64,000 nucleotides of DNA from assembly GCF_003259835.1 (NCBI RefSeq), contig NZ_QLMI01000002.1:186001-250000 (forward strand), written 5' to 3'. Of the stretch, positions 7,480-16,628 are shown one piece after another (within the stretch, counting starts at the first letter, position 1; each line of letters opens with the position of its first letter). Under the pieces are notes generated by a model. The model worked only from the letters and a program-made list of their open reading frames with translations, was not told the origin of the DNA and did not search any database. Made by a program: the position numbers and the translations under genes. The DNA is from Flavobacterium aquaticum (GTDB taxonomy: Bacteria > Bacteroidota > Bacteroidia > Flavobacteriales > Flavobacteriaceae).

Positions 7480-9246
7480 ATGAGATTTTTAGGAAATGTA
7501 TTAGCTACAATTGTAGGGATATTTATTTTTTGCATGATTTTTTTCTTCGGGATTATAATCATTGGCGCTATTGCTGGTAGTGGAGAAGACACGGTTAGCG
7601 TAAAAAAGAACTCGGTAATTGAATTAGACTTATCGAAAGTTTCTTTAGATTATGCTGGAAAAACAAATTACAAAGACTTCAATTACTTTGAAGCGCATCA
7701 TGATGGTGTTACCGATATTTTAAACGCTATTGAAGCGGCTAAAACCGATGACAAAATCAAAGGAATTTCTATTTTGAATAACCAATCGCAACTTGGTTTA
7801 GCGCAAAGCAAAGCCGTTCGTGACAAATTAGAAGAGTTTAAAAAATCGGGGAAATTCGTTTATGCTTATGCAAATTATTATACGCAAGGTGAATATTACT
7901 TAAATTCGGTTGCAGACCAAGTGTATTTGAATCCAATGGGAGAAGTTGATTTTAAAGGACTTTCTTCTGAAATTATTTACATGAAAGACTTGCAAGAGAA
8001 AACTGGTGTAAAAATGGAAGTGATACGTCATGGAAAATACAAAAGTGCTGTAGAACCTTTCCTAGCACAAGAAATGAGTCCGGAAAATCGCGAACAAATG
8101 ACGGTTTTATTAAATTCGGTTTGGAATACAATTGTTGCCGATATTTCTAAAAGTAGAAAATTATCAGTTGCACAACTAGATGCAATTGCAAACTCTTTAG
8201 GCGCAAGAACTCCAGAATTAGCTTTAGCCAATAAATTAGTTGATAAAGTAGCTTATGAAGATGAGTATCATGACATGATTAGAGCTAAACTAAAAGTAGA
8301 TAAAAAAGAAAAATACGATATTGTAAGTATTACCGATTATGCCAAAACAGCTGCATCAACTGTAGAAGATTACACTAAAAAAGATATTATTGCCGTAATT
8401 TATGCTCAAGGTGAAATTGCAGGTGGTGAAGGCGATGTAAACGTAATTGGTGAAGGCTCTATCAAACGTTCTTTACAAGAAGCACGTGAAAATGATGATG
8501 TAAAAGCTATTGTGTTACGAGTGAATAGTCCAGGAGGAAGCGCTTTAACTTCAGAATTAATTTGGAGAGAAATTGAAATCACTAAAAAAACAAAACCAGT
8601 TGTAGTTTCTATGGGGAATTATGCAGCTTCGGGTGGTTATTATATTGCAGCTAATGCAGATAGAATTTTCGCTGAACCAAATACAATTACAGGTTCGATT
8701 GGAGTTTTTGGCATGTTACCTAACATGAACCAATTAGGCAAAAACATCGGAATTAACGCCGAACAAGTAAAAACTCATGCAAATGCAAGTGGTTATAGTG
8801 TTTTTGAACCAATTGATGAAAACTTCAAAGGTTTTGTTTTAGAAAGCATCGAAAAAACATACGCAACTTTCTTAAAACGTGTAGCTGATGGTAGAAAAAT
8901 GACAACTGATCAAGTAGACGCTATTGCACAAGGAAGAGTTTGGACCGGAGTTGACGCTCACAAACTTGGTTTAGTAGATGAAATTGGTGGTTTAGATGCG
9001 GCAATCCAATACGCTGCTAAACTTGGAAAAACAACTTCGTATAGAACAGAAAACTTCCCAGAATATGAGAAGAGTTTTGAAGATTTATTAGCTAATTTCA
9101 CTGGAATGGCAATGTTTAAAACTAAAGAACAATTGCTAAAAGAGCAATTAGGCGAAGAAGGCTTCCAAATGTTAGAACAAATCAAACGTGTTAAAAGCAG
9201 AAAAGGAATCCAAGCCATTATGCCTTATGAAATAGTAATAAACTAA
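7480..9246 (+). CDS. sppA: signal peptide peptidase SppA, 67K type
   Basis: 588 aa, the length of the double-domain (E. coli-type) SppA. An N-terminal membrane segment (residues ~5-33) anchors two tandem ClpP-like serine protease domains. The N-terminal repeat supplies the general-base Lys (VIRHGKYKSAVEPF, ~residue 190); the C-terminal repeat supplies the nucleophile in NYAASGGYYIAANAD (~residue 388), after the oxyanion segment RVNSPGGSALTSE. It cleaves leftover signal peptides within the cytoplasmic membrane. It has its own downstream terminator. Confidence 0.96.
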   Translation: MRFLGNVLATIVGIFIFCMIFFFGIIIIGAIAGSGEDTVSVKKNSVIELDLSKVSLDYAGKTNYKDFNYFEAHHDGVTDILNAIEAAKTDDKIKGISILNNQSQLGLAQSKAVRDKLEEFKKSGKFVYAYANYYTQGEYYLNSVADQVYLNPMGEVDFKGLSSEIIYMKDLQEKTGVKMEVIRHGKYKSAVEPFLAQEMSPENREQMTVLLNSVWNTIVADISKSRKLSVAQLDAIANSLGARTPELALANKLVDKVAYEDEYHDMIRAKLKVDKKEKYDIVSITDYAKTAASTVEDYTKKDIIAVIYAQGEIAGGEGDVNVIGEGSIKRSLQEARENDDVKAIVLRVNSPGGSALTSELIWREIEITKKTKPVVVSMGNYAASGGYYIAANADRIFAEPNTITGSIGVFGMLPNMNQLGKNIGINAEQVKTHANASGYSVFEPIDENFKGFVLESIEKTYATFLKRVADGRKMTTDQVDAIAQGRVWTGVDAHKLGLVDEIGGLDAAIQYAAKLGKTTSYRTENFPEYEKSFEDLLANFTGMAMFKTKEQLLKEQLGEEGFQMLEQIKRVKSRKGIQAIMPYEIVIN

Positions 9247-9263
9247 TTCAAATTCAAACATAT

Positions 9264-9301
9264 AAAAATCCCAAAAGCAAGTTGTTTTTGGGATTTTTTT
9301 T
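9264..9301 (+). terminator. terminator of sppA
   Basis: AAAATCCCAAAA / TTTTTGGGATTTT hairpin followed by a long T-run. Confidence 0.85.
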
Positions 9302-9423
9302 ATAAGTTTAACGTAGCTTTAATCCTAAACTATATTTTTGGTACTACTTTTGTAGTAATTACAGGATAATTTGATTACAAATCGAAACAAAAAAATTTAT
9401 TCGCACTCTTAAAAAGTAAAATT

Positions 9424-12030
9424 ATGTTGAAAAAAATCTTAAAAGGAACTGGAATTTTCCTATTGGTAACCATCATTGCATTAGCTGCTGCTCCCTTTTT
9501 ATTCAAAGATAAAATCAAAGAAATGATTGCTAAAACTTTGAACGAAAATGTAAATGCGAACATCGCGTTTGAAGATGTAGATTTGAGTTTATTCAAAAGT
9601 TTTCCGCAAGCTAATGTTACTATTGACAAATTGAGCATTATTACTAAAGCACCTTTTGAAAAAGACACCCTTTTATATGCTGGTGAAACCAATGTAACCA
9701 TGAGTGTTAAAGAACTTTTTAAAGGCGAAAATGAAGCAATGAATTTAGAAAGCTTTAGTGTAGTTGACGGAATTGTAAACATCATTTTTAATAAAGATGG
9801 TGTAGGAAATTTTGACATTGCATTAAAAGATGAAACAGAAAAAAAACCTTCTGACAGCAAACCTTTTGCCTTGAACATTCAAGATTATGAAGTTGAAAAT
9901 TTGAAATTTACTTATGAAGATCAAGGTTCTAAAATGAAAATGGTTTTAGACAGCATCAATCACGAAGGAAAAGGAAATTTTGCCGCTCAAAAATTAGATT
10001 TAGATACAAAAACTACCGCAAAACTATCTTTTGATATGGACAAAATGAACTACATGAAAAATGTAGCCATTTCATTAGATGCTATTTTAGGAATTGATTT
10101 AGAGAAAAGCAAATACGAATTCAAAGACAACAAAGCCTTAATTAATCAATTGCCACTAGAATTCAATGGATTTATTCAAATGGTAGAAGCTGGACAGACT
10201 TATGATTTAACTTTCAAAACGCCAACATCTGATTTTAAAAATTTCTTAGGATTAATTCCAGCTGCTTATTCAGGTGATATCAATAAAGTAAAAACTACTG
10301 GACAATTTTCAGTAGATGGAAAAGTAAAAGGAAATTTAACCGAAACTACGATTCCAGCTTTTGATGTGAAAATTGCTTCGAATAATGCGTCTTTCCAATA
10401 TCCAGATTTACCAAAATCGGTTAAAAATATTGTGATTGACACACATATTATCAATGAAACAGGCGCAATGAACGACACGTATGTGAATTTGAATAAACTT
10501 GCATTTTCAATAGATCAAGACGTTTTTAATGCAAAAGCGAATATTAAAAATATCGCTACAAATGCTTTAGTTGATGCCGAATTAAAAGGAACTATCAATT
10601 TAGCAAACGTTACCAAAGCATATCCTGTAAAATTAGACAAACCGTTAACCGGAATTTTAAAAGCCGATGTAAAAACGAAGTTTGACATGAAATCAGTTGA
10701 AACTTCTCAATATCAAAACATTCAAAACTCTGGAATCGTTAGCTTAACTGGTTTCAATTATGAAGGTCCAGAAATGGCAAAACCGTTTAAAATCAATCAA
10801 GCAGCTGTTGCTTTCAATCCAAATCAAATTCGTTTGAATCAATTTGATGCAAAAACTGGAAGTTCCGATTTGAATGTAACAGGAACTTTAGATAACTTCT
10901 ACGGATTTGTATTCAAAAACCAAATTCTGAAAGGAAATTTCAATATGAATTCGACAAAATTAGTCGTTTCCGATTTTATGGCACCAACTACAACTGTTAA
11001 TGACGAAGGTAAAAAAACTACCGAAGCTGTTAAGATTCCTTCTTTCTTAGATTGTAGCATAACAGCAAAAGCAGGAACTGTTGTTTATGACAACTTAAAT
11101 TTAAAAGACGTTTCCGGAAATATGGTTATTCGTGATGAAGCGGTTACCTTAAACAATTTAAAAATGGGCATTTTTGGAGGAAATATTGGTTTAACCGGAA
11201 CCGTTTCTACCAAAGGAAAAACACCTACGTTTAATATGAATTTAGGTTTAGATAAAGTTAATATCGCCGAGTCGTTCACGCAATTAGACATGTTGAAATC
11301 GATTGCTCCAATTGCAGGTGTAATCAATGGTAAATTAAATTCAACTATCAAACTTTCAGGAAATTTACAAAACGATATGACGCCAAATTTAAAAACCATT
11401 TCTGGTGATTTATTTGGGCAGTTACTGTCAACTACCATCAATGAAAAGAACTCGGCTATGTTGACAGCATTGAGTTCCAACATGAAATTCATCGACATGA
11501 GCAAAGTAAATTTAAACGATGTTAAAGCTGCTTTATCTTTTAAAGATGGAAAAGTAAACGTAAAACCATTTGATATTAAATACCAAGACATTACGGTAAA
11601 CGTTGGCGGAAGTCATGGTTTTGATCAAAGCATGAATTACAATTTAAAATTTGATGTTCCAGTAAAATATTTAGGTAAAGACGTAACCAATTTAATTGCT
11701 AAATTAACTCCTGCTGACCAAAAACAAATAACTAGCATTCCAGTAAATGGATTAATGACAGGCAACTTTTCGCAACCAAAATTTAATTCTGATTTAAAAC
11801 AATCTACTACAAATTTGACTACACAATTAGTTAAAATGCAGAAAGAGAAATATGTAAATCAAGGCACAACTGCTTTAGGAAATTTATTAGGTGGAACTAA
11901 GAACAATGCCGCTGGAACAACTACTGCAGCAGACACCACAAAACCAAAAACCACTCCAAAAGAAGAAATTAAAACCAAAGCAACAGACGCTATAAAAGGT
12001 TTATTAGGAGGAAAAAAGAAAAAAGAATAA
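9424..12030 (+). CDS. AsmA-family envelope protein
   Basis: 868 aa. One N-terminal membrane segment (residues ~7-28) is followed by an AsmA-type start (NVNANIAFEDVDLSLFKSFPQANVTIDKLSI) and a long beta-rich body. AsmA-like proteins span the periplasm and are linked to lipid transport and outer-membrane homeostasis in other Gram-negatives. The region around residues 600-790 holds the AsmA-like C-terminal repeat (GNIGLTGTVSTKGKTPTFNMNL, GVINGKLNSTIKLSGN). The tail is low-complexity (Thr/Ala/Asn/Lys) and ends in GGKKKKE. It is monocistronic, with its own terminator. Confidence 0.88.
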   Translation: MLKKILKGTGIFLLVTIIALAAAPFLFKDKIKEMIAKTLNENVNANIAFEDVDLSLFKSFPQANVTIDKLSIITKAPFEKDTLLYAGETNVTMSVKELFKGENEAMNLESFSVVDGIVNIIFNKDGVGNFDIALKDETEKKPSDSKPFALNIQDYEVENLKFTYEDQGSKMKMVLDSINHEGKGNFAAQKLDLDTKTTAKLSFDMDKMNYMKNVAISLDAILGIDLEKSKYEFKDNKALINQLPLEFNGFIQMVEAGQTYDLTFKTPTSDFKNFLGLIPAAYSGDINKVKTTGQFSVDGKVKGNLTETTIPAFDVKIASNNASFQYPDLPKSVKNIVIDTHIINETGAMNDTYVNLNKLAFSIDQDVFNAKANIKNIATNALVDAELKGTINLANVTKAYPVKLDKPLTGILKADVKTKFDMKSVETSQYQNIQNSGIVSLTGFNYEGPEMAKPFKINQAAVAFNPNQIRLNQFDAKTGSSDLNVTGTLDNFYGFVFKNQILKGNFNMNSTKLVVSDFMAPTTTVNDEGKKTTEAVKIPSFLDCSITAKAGTVVYDNLNLKDVSGNMVIRDEAVTLNNLKMGIFGGNIGLTGTVSTKGKTPTFNMNLGLDKVNIAESFTQLDMLKSIAPIAGVINGKLNSTIKLSGNLQNDMTPNLKTISGDLFGQLLSTTINEKNSAMLTALSSNMKFIDMSKVNLNDVKAALSFKDGKVNVKPFDIKYQDITVNVGGSHGFDQSMNYNLKFDVPVKYLGKDVTNLIAKLTPADQKQITSIPVNGLMTGNFSQPKFNSDLKQSTTNLTTQLVKMQKEKYVNQGTTALGNLLGGTKNNAAGTTTAADTTKPKTTPKEEIKTKATDAIKGLLGGKKKKE

Positions 12031-12037
12031 ATTTTAT

Positions 12038-12073
12038 AAAGAAACCCTTTCAAATTTGAAAGGGTTTCTTTTT
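12038..12073. terminator. bidirectional terminator between AsmA-like and DUF2797 genes
   Basis: Perfect 17-bp-arm palindrome (12038-12054 with 12055-12071), core AACCCTTTCAAA, A/T-flanked on both sides. It touches the DUF2797 stop codon. Confidence 0.85.
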
Positions 12074-12863
12074 ATAAACTCATCTTCACCACATAACCTT
12101 CATAGGTTCTTACATTAAAAACGGTTCCGTCTTCAAAAAGTAAATATTGTCCTTTAATTCCAGTTAGCGTTCCTGAAAAGTTTGGCGTTTTATCTAAATT
12201 TAAACTCGTCACTTTTTTTGGATATTGCAAAACAGGAAAGTCGAGTTGAATGATTTTTTCTTCTTTCAGAAAATAGTCTTTTACTTCATTTGGTAGCCAA
12301 TCCAATACTTTATTTCGTTCTGAAATCAAGTCCATGTTAGGTACTTCGTTTTTTAGCATTTTTTGCCAATTGGTTTTATCTGCAAAATGATTTTTCAAGG
12401 CTACTTCGGTAATTCCAGCTAAATATCTATTAGGAACTTCTACAATTGGAATAGCCTGCACGGCGCCTTGGTCAATCCAACGAGTGGGAACTTGAGTTTT
12501 TCTTGTTACTCCTACTTTCACTTCACTTGATAACGCTAAATACACTACATGAGGTTGTAATTGTACCCGTTTTTCATATTCTAAATCACGGTCTTCAATA
12601 TCTAAATGCGCGGTACTTAATTCGGGTTTCATAATCCAATCACCTACTGCTGGGCTGCTCATAAAACAATCGTAACAAAATCCTTGACGAAAAATTTTCT
12701 TGGCTTTCCCGCAATTCAAACATTGGTAGCCTTGAAATTCAATTTCCATTGGTTTACCTAATAATTGGTTTAGATTTAAAAAACTATTTTCAAAAACCAA
12801 ATAGTATTGAATTGGGTTTCCAAATTCGGTTTGCATTTTACTTAGCGTGCCTTGATAATTCAT
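12072..12863 (-). CDS. DUF2797 protein with zinc-ribbon-like Cys cluster
   Basis: 263 aa. Four Cys in CLNCGKAKKIFRQGFCYDC (residues ~48-66) look like a zinc site. The following segment VVYLALSSEVKVGVTRKTQVPTRW...QGA, ...AGITEVALKNHF and DKTNWQKML matches the DUF2797 family and resembles a GIY-YIG fold (YLA..VKVGVTR, then R, then E). DUF2797 proteins have no established role; nucleic-acid binding is an inference from the Cys cluster and the GIY-YIG-like pattern. It is divergent from the GH3 gene and shares a terminator with the AsmA-like gene. Confidence 0.85.
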   Translation of the reverse strand: MNYQGTLSKMQTEFGNPIQYYLVFENSFLNLNQLLGKPMEIEFQGYQCLNCGKAKKIFRQGFCYDCFMSSPAVGDWIMKPELSTAHLDIEDRDLEYEKRVQLQPHVVYLALSSEVKVGVTRKTQVPTRWIDQGAVQAIPIVEVPNRYLAGITEVALKNHFADKTNWQKMLKNEVPNMDLISERNKVLDWLPNEVKDYFLKEEKIIQLDFPVLQYPKKVTSLNLDKTPNFSGTLTGIKGQYLLFEDGTVFNVRTYEGYVVKMSL

Positions 12864-12908
12864 TTGTGTTAAGATTTACTTTTTCGTTCGATTATTTAAA
12901 AAAAATGC

Positions 12909-12916
12909 TATTTTTG
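12909..12916 (+). promoter_or_regulatory. -7 element for GH3 gene
   Basis: TATTTTTG fits TAnnTTTG, 47 nt before the GH3 ATG. No clear -33 TTTG is seen at the usual spacing. Confidence 0.4.
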
Positions 12917-12963
12917 GTAAAGTTATTATTCCGTTTTAATAATTCAAAATTAGAAATAGGTAA

Positions 12964-14475
12964 ATGCCATTACAAATTATAAATTCTGTTGCCACTTGGA
13001 TTTTGAAGAAACGAATTCATCAAATGGAATTGTTTTTAAAATATCCGCATGAAGTTCAAGAAGAATTGCTTTTCAACCTTATAAAGTCATCTGAAAATAC
13101 GCAAATTGGAAGGAAATATGATTTTTCTTCTATGAAAAATTACACCACATTTTCAGAGCGAATTCCTGTTTCTACCTATGAAGATTTAGAACCTTTGATT
13201 GAAAAAACAAGACAGGGCGAACAAAATGTTTTTTGGCATTCAAACATCAAATGGTTTGCTAAATCAAGCGGAACAACTAATGCTAAAAGCAAATTTATTC
13301 CGGTAAGTTCGGAAGCTTTGGAAAATTGTCATTACAAAGCAAGTAAAGATTTATTGTGTTTGTATTTAAACAACAACGAAGAATCGCAAATGTTTACTGG
13401 AAAAAGTCTTCGCTTAGGTGGAAGCAAACAATTGTATGAAGACAACAATACTTTTTTTGGCGATTTATCAGCGATTTTAATTGATAATATGCCAATTTGG
13501 GCAGAATTTAGTTCTACACCAAGCAGTAAAATATCGTTAATGGGAGATTGGGAAACGAAACTTCCAGCCATTATTAACGAAACCATTAATGAAAATGTTA
13601 CGAGTTTAGCTGGCGTTCCGAGTTGGATGATGGTTTTATTGCAAAAAACTCTAGAAACTACAGGAAAATCGAATTTATTAGAACTTTGGCCCAATGTAGA
13701 AGTCTATTTTCATGGTGGCGTAAATTTTGATCCGTATAGAGAGCAATACAAAAAATTATTTCCGAAAGATAATTTCAAATACTACGAAATTTATAATGCT
13801 TCGGAAGGCTTTTTTGCAATTCAAGACCAAAATGATTCGAATGAATTATTATTAATGTTAGATTACGGAATTTTCTACGAATTTATTCCAATGGATACTT
13901 TTGGAACGCTAAATCAACGTGTTATTCGTCTAAATCAAGTAGAATTGAATAAGAATTATGCTTTGGTAATTACGACGAACTCAGGTCTGTGGCGTTATTT
14001 AATTGGTGATACCATTCGTTTTACTTCATTAAGTCCATACCGAATTAAAGTTACTGGAAGAACAAAACATCACATCAACGTATTTGGTGAAGAATTGATG
14101 GTTGAAAACACCGATACGGCTTTAACAAAAACGTGCAAAGAATTTAACTGTGAAATTACCGATTATACTGTTGCTCCCATTTTTATGAATGAGAAACAGA
14201 AAGGAGCTCACGAATGGATAATTGAGTTTAAAACCAAGCCTGATAATATTGAAAATTTCAGAAAAGCTTTAGACGAAAATATTCAAAATGTAAATTCTGA
14301 TTACGAAGCCAAACGCTACAACAATATGACCTTAAATCCGTTAGTACTTAATGTTGCGCGTGAAAATCTTTTTTACGATTGGCTAAAGCAACAAGATAAA
14401 TTAGGCGGGCAACATAAGGTTCCAAGGCTTTCAAACGAGAGAAACTATTTAGAAAGTTTGCTGTCTTTACAATAG
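12964..14475 (+). CDS. GH3-family (auxin-responsive promoter) adenylating enzyme
   Basis: 503 aa, the usual length of bacterial GH3 proteins. GH3 enzymes are acyl-adenylate-forming ligases of the ANL superfamily; in plants they join jasmonate or auxin to amino acids. Visible motifs: KWFAKSSGTTNAKSKFIPVS (ATP/P-loop type, residues ~97-116), YNASEGFFAIQ (nucleotide and substrate binding) and YLIGDTIRFTS...VTGRTKHHINVFGEEL (hinge). The bacterial substrate is unknown. The next gene, a 55-aa lipoprotein, starts 5 nt after its stop, so the two probably share an mRNA. Confidence 0.9.
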   Translation: MPLQIINSVATWILKKRIHQMELFLKYPHEVQEELLFNLIKSSENTQIGRKYDFSSMKNYTTFSERIPVSTYEDLEPLIEKTRQGEQNVFWHSNIKWFAKSSGTTNAKSKFIPVSSEALENCHYKASKDLLCLYLNNNEESQMFTGKSLRLGGSKQLYEDNNTFFGDLSAILIDNMPIWAEFSSTPSSKISLMGDWETKLPAIINETINENVTSLAGVPSWMMVLLQKTLETTGKSNLLELWPNVEVYFHGGVNFDPYREQYKKLFPKDNFKYYEIYNASEGFFAIQDQNDSNELLLMLDYGIFYEFIPMDTFGTLNQRVIRLNQVELNKNYALVITTNSGLWRYLIGDTIRFTSLSPYRIKVTGRTKHHINVFGEELMVENTDTALTKTCKEFNCEITDYTVAPIFMNEKQKGAHEWIIEFKTKPDNIENFRKALDENIQNVNSDYEAKRYNNMTLNPLVLNVARENLFYDWLKQQDKLGGQHKVPRLSNERNYLESLLSLQ

Positions 14476-14480
14476 AAAAA

Positions 14481-14648
14481 ATGAAAACAAAAAAAATATT
14501 TTGTTCCTTAATTGCAATAATCATATTAACGAGTTCTTGTGGACCTAGACGCTATAAGTGCGGACCATACAGAAAATGTGAGAATTCGATAGAAAAAAAC
14601 GAAAACAATTCTTTTAATAAAGAATATCACAAAAGCAATCTCTGCTAA
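14481..14648 (+). CDS. tiny Cys-rich lipoprotein (55 aa)
   Basis: ATG at 14481, stop at 14646-14648. The N-terminus MKTKKIFCSLIAIIILTSSC is a signal with lipobox TSSC. The mature peptide GPRRYKCGPYRKCENS carries two further Cys seven apart and ends in Cys. The next small lipoprotein at 16445 has a similar layout. It follows the GH3 stop by 5 nt and precedes a strong terminator. The function is unknown. Confidence 0.7.
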   Translation: MKTKKIFCSLIAIIILTSSCGPRRYKCGPYRKCENSIEKNENNSFNKEYHKSNLC

Positions 14649-14674
14649 GAGCATTTTATTGTCATATTCTCAAT

Positions 14675-14714
14675 AAAATCGATTTACTCCAAATGCAGTA
14701 AATCGATTTTTTTT
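14675..14714 (+). terminator. terminator after GH3/small lipoprotein pair
   Basis: 14-bp stem AAAATCGATTTACT / AGTAAATCGATTTT with an 8-nt loop and a T-run. Confidence 0.88.
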
Positions 14715-14786
14715 GCATTATATCGGATTTTTATACAATAATTAATAAATAAATACACTATTAATTTTTTTTCCAAAAAATACCTC

Positions 14787-14794
14787 TAATTTTG
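14787..14794 (+). promoter_or_regulatory. -7 element for OmpA/PD40 gene
   Basis: TAATTTTG fits TAnnTTTG, 51 nt before the ATG at 14846. Confidence 0.55.
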
Positions 14795-14845
14795 CACCCG
14801 TTTTAACCCCTAGATTAACTAACTATTATTTAAGCATTTAAATTT

Positions 14846-16408
14846 ATGAAACTAAACAAAATCCTTACGTTACTTTTACTTTTAGGAAGCTTTGTATCTT
14901 TTGGACAAGAGCCAAAACGTTCTGAAGGAGCAGAAGCTATTGTAAATGCCATTAATAAAAATACAAAAGGAATTAGCTTCATTACAAGTGATACTGGAAT
15001 CAATTCTGAATTAAACGAAATTGGCACAACTTTCTTTAAAAACAAATACATCATTTTGTCAAACAAAAAAAGAAGACATGCAGATGTAACTGTTAATCCA
15101 ATTACAAATACTCCAAATAATAACTTATATTGTGTAGATGTAAAAGAAGATGGAAATTTATCTTTTCCATTACTTTTCTCTCAAGCATTAGATTCTGAAA
15201 ATGACGAAGGTTCAATTGGATTTTCATCTGATCAAAGAACTATTTTCTTTACTCAAGAAAACCCAAATAACAAACAGTTATTCACCTTACACAAAGCTAC
15301 TCTTAACGAAAAAGACGCTAAAAAATGGACGAACATTACTAATTTAAATGTTGTTCCAGAGCAATATTCAGCTGAAACTCCAAGTGTTTCTCCTGACGGA
15401 AAGAAAATTTATATTGCATCAAATATTCCAGGTGGATTTGGTGGATTTGATATTTACGAAGCTACAATTGCTGAAGACGGAACAATTGGTAAATTAGTTA
15501 ATTTGGGTCCAAATGTAAACACAGCTGATGATGAAAAATATCCATACATGTCTTCTGATAATAAATATTTATATTTTTCTTCAAAAGGTCATTTAAATTT
15601 AGGTGGTTATGATGTATTTAGATCAGCTTATGTTGATAATTCATTCTTAACAGCAATGAATTTAGGAACCGATTTAAATTCAAGAAGAGACGATGTTGCT
15701 TTTGTAATGACTTCTCCATCTAAAGGTTATATTTCTACAGATAAAAAACAATCGGGTAATTTTGATATTTTAAAATTCGAAATTAAAAAGCAAGAGAATT
15801 TACACTTTAGCTATACTGTAGTTGAAGAAGTAACAAAAACTCCTCTACCAAACGCTACCGTAATAGTTACAGATGAATTTGGAACAAAATTAGCAGAAAC
15901 GCAATCAGACAATAATGGTAAAATCAAATTAGCTTTAGAACCATTAACTTTTTATAACGTTGAAGTTATGAAAGATGGCTACGAAACTAAGAAAACAAAT
16001 ATTGCAACTGGTGATACTGACAAAAACATTGCTTTAACTCAGAAGAAAGCAGTTGTTACTGAAGATGCTATTGTTATTGAAAACATTTATTTTGATTTCA
16101 ACAAATCAACAATTAAGAAAGAATCAGAATTATCTTTAAATAAGATTGTTGAAGTTCTTAAGAACAACACTACTATGAGCATTACAATTAATGCGCACAC
16201 AGACAACAAAGGTTCTGAAACTTACAACCAAACACTTTCAGAAAGTAGAGCAAAAGCTACTTACCAATATTTACTTAAAAAAGGTATTCCTGCAACGCAG
16301 TTAACTTACAAAGGTTTTGGTGAAAGCGAATTGTTAGAAAAATGCGATAAATGTTCAGCTAAACAAGATCAAACAAACAGAAGGGTTGAATTCAAAATCG
16401 TAAAATAA
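14846..16408 (+). CDS. OmpA-family protein with PD40 beta-propeller repeats
   Basis: 520 aa. A cleavable signal ends about FGQE (residue ~21). Residues ~95-270 carry PD40/WD40-like beta-propeller blades (TPSVSPDGKKIYIASNIPGG, KYPYMSSDNKYLYFSSKG). Residues ~320-385 are a carboxypeptidase-regulatory-like Ig domain (PLPNATVIVTDEFGTKLAET). The C-terminal ~110 residues are the OmpA peptidoglycan-binding domain (IYFDFNKSTIKKES, NAHTDNKGS, LSESRAKATYQYL, NRRVEF). It is predicted to be periplasmic or outer-membrane, tethering the envelope to peptidoglycan. A Cys pair (KCDKC) lies before the last strand. The TPR region found in longer relatives is absent. Confidence 0.92.
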   Translation: MKLNKILTLLLLLGSFVSFGQEPKRSEGAEAIVNAINKNTKGISFITSDTGINSELNEIGTTFFKNKYIILSNKKRRHADVTVNPITNTPNNNLYCVDVKEDGNLSFPLLFSQALDSENDEGSIGFSSDQRTIFFTQENPNNKQLFTLHKATLNEKDAKKWTNITNLNVVPEQYSAETPSVSPDGKKIYIASNIPGGFGGFDIYEATIAEDGTIGKLVNLGPNVNTADDEKYPYMSSDNKYLYFSSKGHLNLGGYDVFRSAYVDNSFLTAMNLGTDLNSRRDDVAFVMTSPSKGYISTDKKQSGNFDILKFEIKKQENLHFSYTVVEEVTKTPLPNATVIVTDEFGTKLAETQSDNNGKIKLALEPLTFYNVEVMKDGYETKKTNIATGDTDKNIALTQKKAVVTEDAIVIENIYFDFNKSTIKKESELSLNKIVEVLKNNTTMSITINAHTDNKGSETYNQTLSESRAKATYQYLLKKGIPATQLTYKGFGESELLEKCDKCSAKQDQTNRRVEFKIVK

Positions 16409-16444
16409 AAAAGTACACTCTCAATTAATCACAACTATAAAAAA

Positions 16445-16579
16445 ATGAAAAAAATCTCTTTAGTATTAGCCTTATCAACAGTAGTATTATTAACATCATG
16501 TTCAAGCGGATGGAGTTGTCAAAAAAGATATTGCAACGCTAAACAAACAAAAACAATAGAGCAAAAGAAAAATGCTTAA
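16445..16579 (+). CDS. tiny Cys-containing lipoprotein (44 aa)
   Basis: ATG at 16445, stop at 16577-16579. MKKISLVLALSTVVLLTSC is a lipoprotein signal with lipobox LTSC. The mature 26 aa are SSGWSCQKRYCNAKQTK and a Lys-rich tail. It has the same plan as the 55-aa lipoprotein at 14481: lipobox, aromatic residue, two Cys, basic residues. It lies 36 nt after the OmpA/PD40 stop and before a terminator, so it is probably co-transcribed with that gene. The function is unknown. Confidence 0.7.
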   Translation: MKKISLVLALSTVVLLTSCSSGWSCQKRYCNAKQTKTIEQKKNA

Positions 16580-16583
16580 ACAT

Positions 16584-16612
16584 AAAAAAGGTCGCCAATT
16601 GGCGACCTTTTT
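16584..16612. terminator. bidirectional terminator between small lipoprotein and clpX
   Basis: AAAAAGGTCGCC-AATT-GGCGACCTTTTT; it works for both convergent units. Confidence 0.88.
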
Positions 16613-16628
16613 ATTTGTATTACTTTCA

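Noticed and set aside
9375..9878. Minus-strand open frame opposite the AsmA-like gene
   Set aside because: Antisense to a convincing long gene, with no homology; also applies to the other opposite-strand frames in the window.
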